A stretch of 64,000 nucleotides of DNA from an uncultured Erythrobacter sp. (GTDB taxonomy: Bacteria > Pseudomonadota > Alphaproteobacteria > Sphingomonadales > Sphingomonadaceae), in NCBI GenBank assembly GCA_947493165.1, contig CANLPY010000001.1:310001-374000 (forward strand), in the 5' to 3' direction. The position numbers and the translations under genes are program-made. This document shows positions 63,454 to 64,000 of the stretch, in pieces; within the stretch, counting starts at the first letter, position 1; each line of letters opens with the position of its first letter. Below the pieces are notes generated by a model. It was not told the origin of the DNA, did not search any database, and saw only the letters and a list, made by a program, of their open reading frames with translations.

Positions 63454-64000
63454 ATGGCGTACACGCCCTCCCTTCCTTCATTTGCCGCCATTGTGGTTGC
63501 TGCTGGCAAAGGCCTGCGGGTGGGCGGACAGATTCCAAAACAGTTCCGCAATTGGCAAGGCAAATCGCTGATCCGGTATTCGGTTGAGGCGTTGTCAGAG
63601 GCAGGTGCATCACCAATCGCGATTGTCGTGGCCGATGGCGCGCAGGATTTAGCGAGCGAAGCTTTGGTAGGCATCAATGGCGTTATTTTCACCCATGGGG
63701 GAGACACTCGGCAACAATCTGTATTGAACGGTCTTGTCGCGCTAGAGCAAAGCAAACCTGCTAATGTGCTCATCCACGACGCAGCCCGCCCTCACCTATC
63801 GCAAGATGTCATCGCAAGGCTTGTGAGCGCGTTAGAAGAACATTCAGGCGCAATCCCAGTGCTACCTGTTGTGGATAGCCTCGCCGTCGCAGGGGACGGT
63901 GACGTAATGGCGGGTGCGGCGGAGCGAGAAGCGTTGCGACGCGTGCAAACCCCTCAGGCTTTTCGGTACATGCACATTCTCGCCGCACATCATGCGTGGT
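63454..64000 (+). CDS. ispD: 2-C-methyl-D-erythritol 4-phosphate cytidylyltransferase (3' end outside window)
   Basis: Starts at the ATG at 63454 and is still open at the window end, so 182 residues are seen. FAAIVVAAGKGLRVGGQIPKQF is the nucleotide-binding loop, followed by GGDTRQQSVLNGL, VLIHDAARP and RRVQTPQAFRY, all IspD signatures. It makes CDP-methylerythritol in isoprenoid synthesis. Alphaproteobacteria often carry a fused IspDF, with an IspF domain after IspD; whether that is so here cannot be seen. Confidence 0.93.
   Translation, partial: MAYTPSLPSFAAIVVAAGKGLRVGGQIPKQFRNWQGKSLIRYSVEALSEAGASPIAIVVADGAQDLASEALVGINGVIFTHGGDTRQQSVLNGLVALEQSKPANVLIHDAARPHLSQDVIARLVSALEEHSGAIPVLPVVDSLAVAGDGDVMAGAAEREALRRVQTPQAFRYMHILAAHHAW

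Overview
The window is a dense piece of core chromosome from an alphaproteobacterium, most likely Sphingomonadales (Erythrobacteraceae or close relatives). The gene order dusB-ntrB-ntrC-ntrY-ntrX-hfq-hflX next to a divergent ispD is typical of Alphaproteobacteria. So are the rsmI-yraN-gshB, rph-rdgB, hrcA-grpE, dnaK-dnaJ and tmk-holB-metG-tatD groups, phaR, and the bifunctional hydrolase-OsmC protein. The order assignment is inference from gene content and protein style. No insertion sequence, prophage, CRISPR array or rRNA operon is visible, and no gap between genes exceeds about 210 bases.

Layout. 1-9.5 kb: a truncated NamZ-like (DUF1343) gene coupled to an Asp/Asn beta-hydroxylase-like gene; a DUF2314-like/VWA pair; a soluble chemoreceptor; a MoxR ATPase; a beta-lactamase-fold hydrolase; an alpha/beta-hydrolase-OsmC fusion; and a small membrane protein. 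9.5-20 kb: parE, an LpoA-like lipoprotein, rsmI, yraN, gshB, xerC, hemW, two CAP-domain exported proteins, rdgB and rph. 19.7-26.3 kb: the heat-shock genes hrcA-grpE and dnaK-dnaJ, separated by three minus-strand genes, with a sigma-32-like promoter before dnaK. 26.4-35.5 kb: an MBL hydrolase, a patatin phospholipase, radA, cvpA, a NifU-like gene, an MHS transporter, alr and phaR. 35.6-47.2 kb: proS, an M28 peptidase, rnr, a universal stress protein, pdhC-lpd, tRNA-Ser(UGA), a class IV aminotransferase with a coupled sulfotransferase-like gene, and a lytic transglycosylase. 47.2-54 kb: a D,D-carboxypeptidase, tmk, holB, metG, tatD, a PhnP-like MBL hydrolase and mazG, nearly all touching or overlapping. 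54-64 kb: hflX, a tandem-domain hfq, the NtrYX and NtrBC two-component pairs, dusB, and the start of ispD.

Genes here are packed by short stop-start overlaps (ATGA, GTGA and apparently CTGA). Several convergent pairs interlock their stop codons within 4 bases. The most distinctive items are: an Hfq made of two Sm domains in one chain; two genes (hflX and a HELTH metalloprotease-like gene) whose best starts are CTG codons in CTGA junctions; a membrane-free chemoreceptor with a C-terminal sensor-like domain sitting between a MoxR ATPase and its VWA partner; a TGC-rich palindrome in front of phaR; and a degenerate NifU-like scaffold. I did not find a clearly new multigene system such as a defence island.
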